From Parabacteroides merdae ATCC 43184 (GTDB lineage: Bacteria; Bacteroidota; Bacteroidia; Bacteroidales; Tannerellaceae), in contig NZ_CP102286.1 in assembly GCF_025151215.1 (NCBI RefSeq), forward strand, positions 620,001-684,000: a stretch of 64,000 nucleotides of DNA. The letters run 5' to 3'. Each line of letters begins with the position of its first letter. Position 1 is the stretch's first letter. A program made the position numbers and the translations under genes. Below the pieces are notes generated by a model that saw nothing but the letters and a program-made list of their open reading frames with translations, ran no database searches and was not told where the DNA came from. Below, in pieces: positions 63,391 to 64,000 of the stretch.

Positions 63391-64000
63391 ATGTCAGTTG
63401 CAAAAAGGGATTTAGAGGATAATAGAAAGGTGACCACACATCGCCTGATAGAAATGAAACAGCGTGGGGAGAAAATTTCCATGTTGACAGCTTACGATTA
63501 TTCGATGGCTCAACTGATCGATCAGGCTGGTATGGATGTCATATTGGTAGGCGATTCGGCTTCCAACGTAATGGCTGGTAATGTAACGACACTGCCGATC
63601 ACGCTTGACCAAATGATCTATCATGGCAAATCGGTCATGAAAGCGGTGAAACGTGCCTTGGTGGTGGTGGACCTGCCTTTTGGCACGTATCAAGGAAACT
63701 CAAAAGAAGCGTTGGCTTCGGCTATCCGTGTGATGAAGGAAACGCATGCGGATTGTATCAAGCTTGAAGGAGGTTCTGAAATTCGGGAATCTATCGAACG
63801 TATTCTGTGTGCGGGTATTCCTGTCATGGGACATCTGGGATTGACGCCTCAGTCTATTAATAAGTTCGGGACATATACGGTTCGTGCCCGTGAAGAAGCG
63901 GAAGCAAAGAAGCTGATCGCAGATGCTCATCTGTTGGAAGAGATCGGTTGCTTTGCAATCGTATTGGAGAAGATTCCGGCTGCTTTGGCTGCACAGGTCG
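63391..64000 (+). CDS. panB: 3-methyl-2-oxobutanoate hydroxymethyltransferase (partial, runs off the window)
   Basis: First step of pantothenate (coenzyme A) synthesis: adds a hydroxymethyl group from methylene-tetrahydrofolate to ketoisovalerate, giving ketopantoate. The open frame from the ATG at 63391 reads about 203 codons to the window end without a stop. Recognisable segments: [47 protein letters not shown] and [15 protein letters not shown]. The metal-binding aspartates lie in VGDSAS and the DLPFG motif. The C-terminal ~70 residues are outside the window. It has its own promoter. Confidence 0.95.
   Translation, partial: MSVAKRDLEDNRKVTTHRLIEMKQRGEKISMLTAYDYSMAQLIDQAGMDVILVGDSASNVMAGNVTTLPITLDQMIYHGKSVMKAVKRALVVVDLPFGTYQGNSKEALASAIRVMKETHADCIKLEGGSEIRESIERILCAGIPVMGHLGLTPQSINKFGTYTVRAREEAEAKKLIADAHLLEEIGCFAIVLEKIPAALAAQV

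Overview
The window looks like chromosomal DNA of a gut Bacteroidales bacterium, most likely Parabacteroides or a close relative. The evidence is a SusC/SusD pair with a hybrid two-component regulator, Bacteroidota-type promoters (TAnnTTTG -7 boxes) before many genes, few Shine-Dalgarno sites, and Bacteroidota-specific families such as DUF4595, DUF3078, 6-bladed propellers and a PG_1098-like THUMP methyltransferase. The genus is inferred from overall likeness; no database search was possible. There are no rRNA genes, CRISPR arrays, phage or intact insertion sequences.

Layout. 1-9.4 kb: class I aldolase, rubrerythrin, tRNA-Ser(CGA), a THUMP-like methyltransferase, an AspT/YidE-type transporter, and the sbcD-sbcC nuclease operon. 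9.4-25.7 kb: a polysaccharide utilization region with a di-heme HzsA-like/SUMF1 fusion, a GH105 unsaturated glucuronyl hydrolase, SusD, SusC, a hybrid two-component sensor, and a divergent GH2 enzyme. This points to pectin (rhamnogalacturonan-like) or another uronic-acid-rich glycan. 25.8-35.1 kb: a CPA2 antiporter, glycogen branching enzyme, mannose-6-phosphate isomerase, a GH3 lipoprotein and a DUF4595 lipoprotein. 35.1-43.5 kb: trmD, pheT, yebC, a beta-barrel protein, a 6-bladed propeller, yaaA and an EamA exporter. 43.7-49.4 kb: a broken TonB-family receptor, a MarR regulator, a small conserved protein, a secreted cyclophilin and a second AspT/YidE paralogue. 49.5-58.8 kb: tamB divergent from tsaD, a pncC/CinA amidohydrolase, and a tight pheS-crcB-nth-hypothetical operon. 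58.9-64 kb: a DUF3078 fragment, a second EamA exporter, a gpmA deletion remnant, a NikR-like repressor lacking most nickel ligands beside a TonB receptor, and the start of panB.

Most of the window is housekeeping and carbohydrate metabolism. The less ordinary parts are: (i) the di-heme HzsA/SUMF1 fusion; (ii) two intergenic elements, at 12.8-13.0 kb and 35.9-36.4 kb, that share CTATCAY direct repeats at nearly identical spacings followed by CCGGGT palindromes; (iii) the NikR-like protein without three of the four canonical nickel ligands; (iv) three decaying genes (TonB receptor, gpmA, DUF3078); and (v) several perfect or tandem intergenic repeats. Translations were compared with families from memory, so family calls rest on visible motifs.
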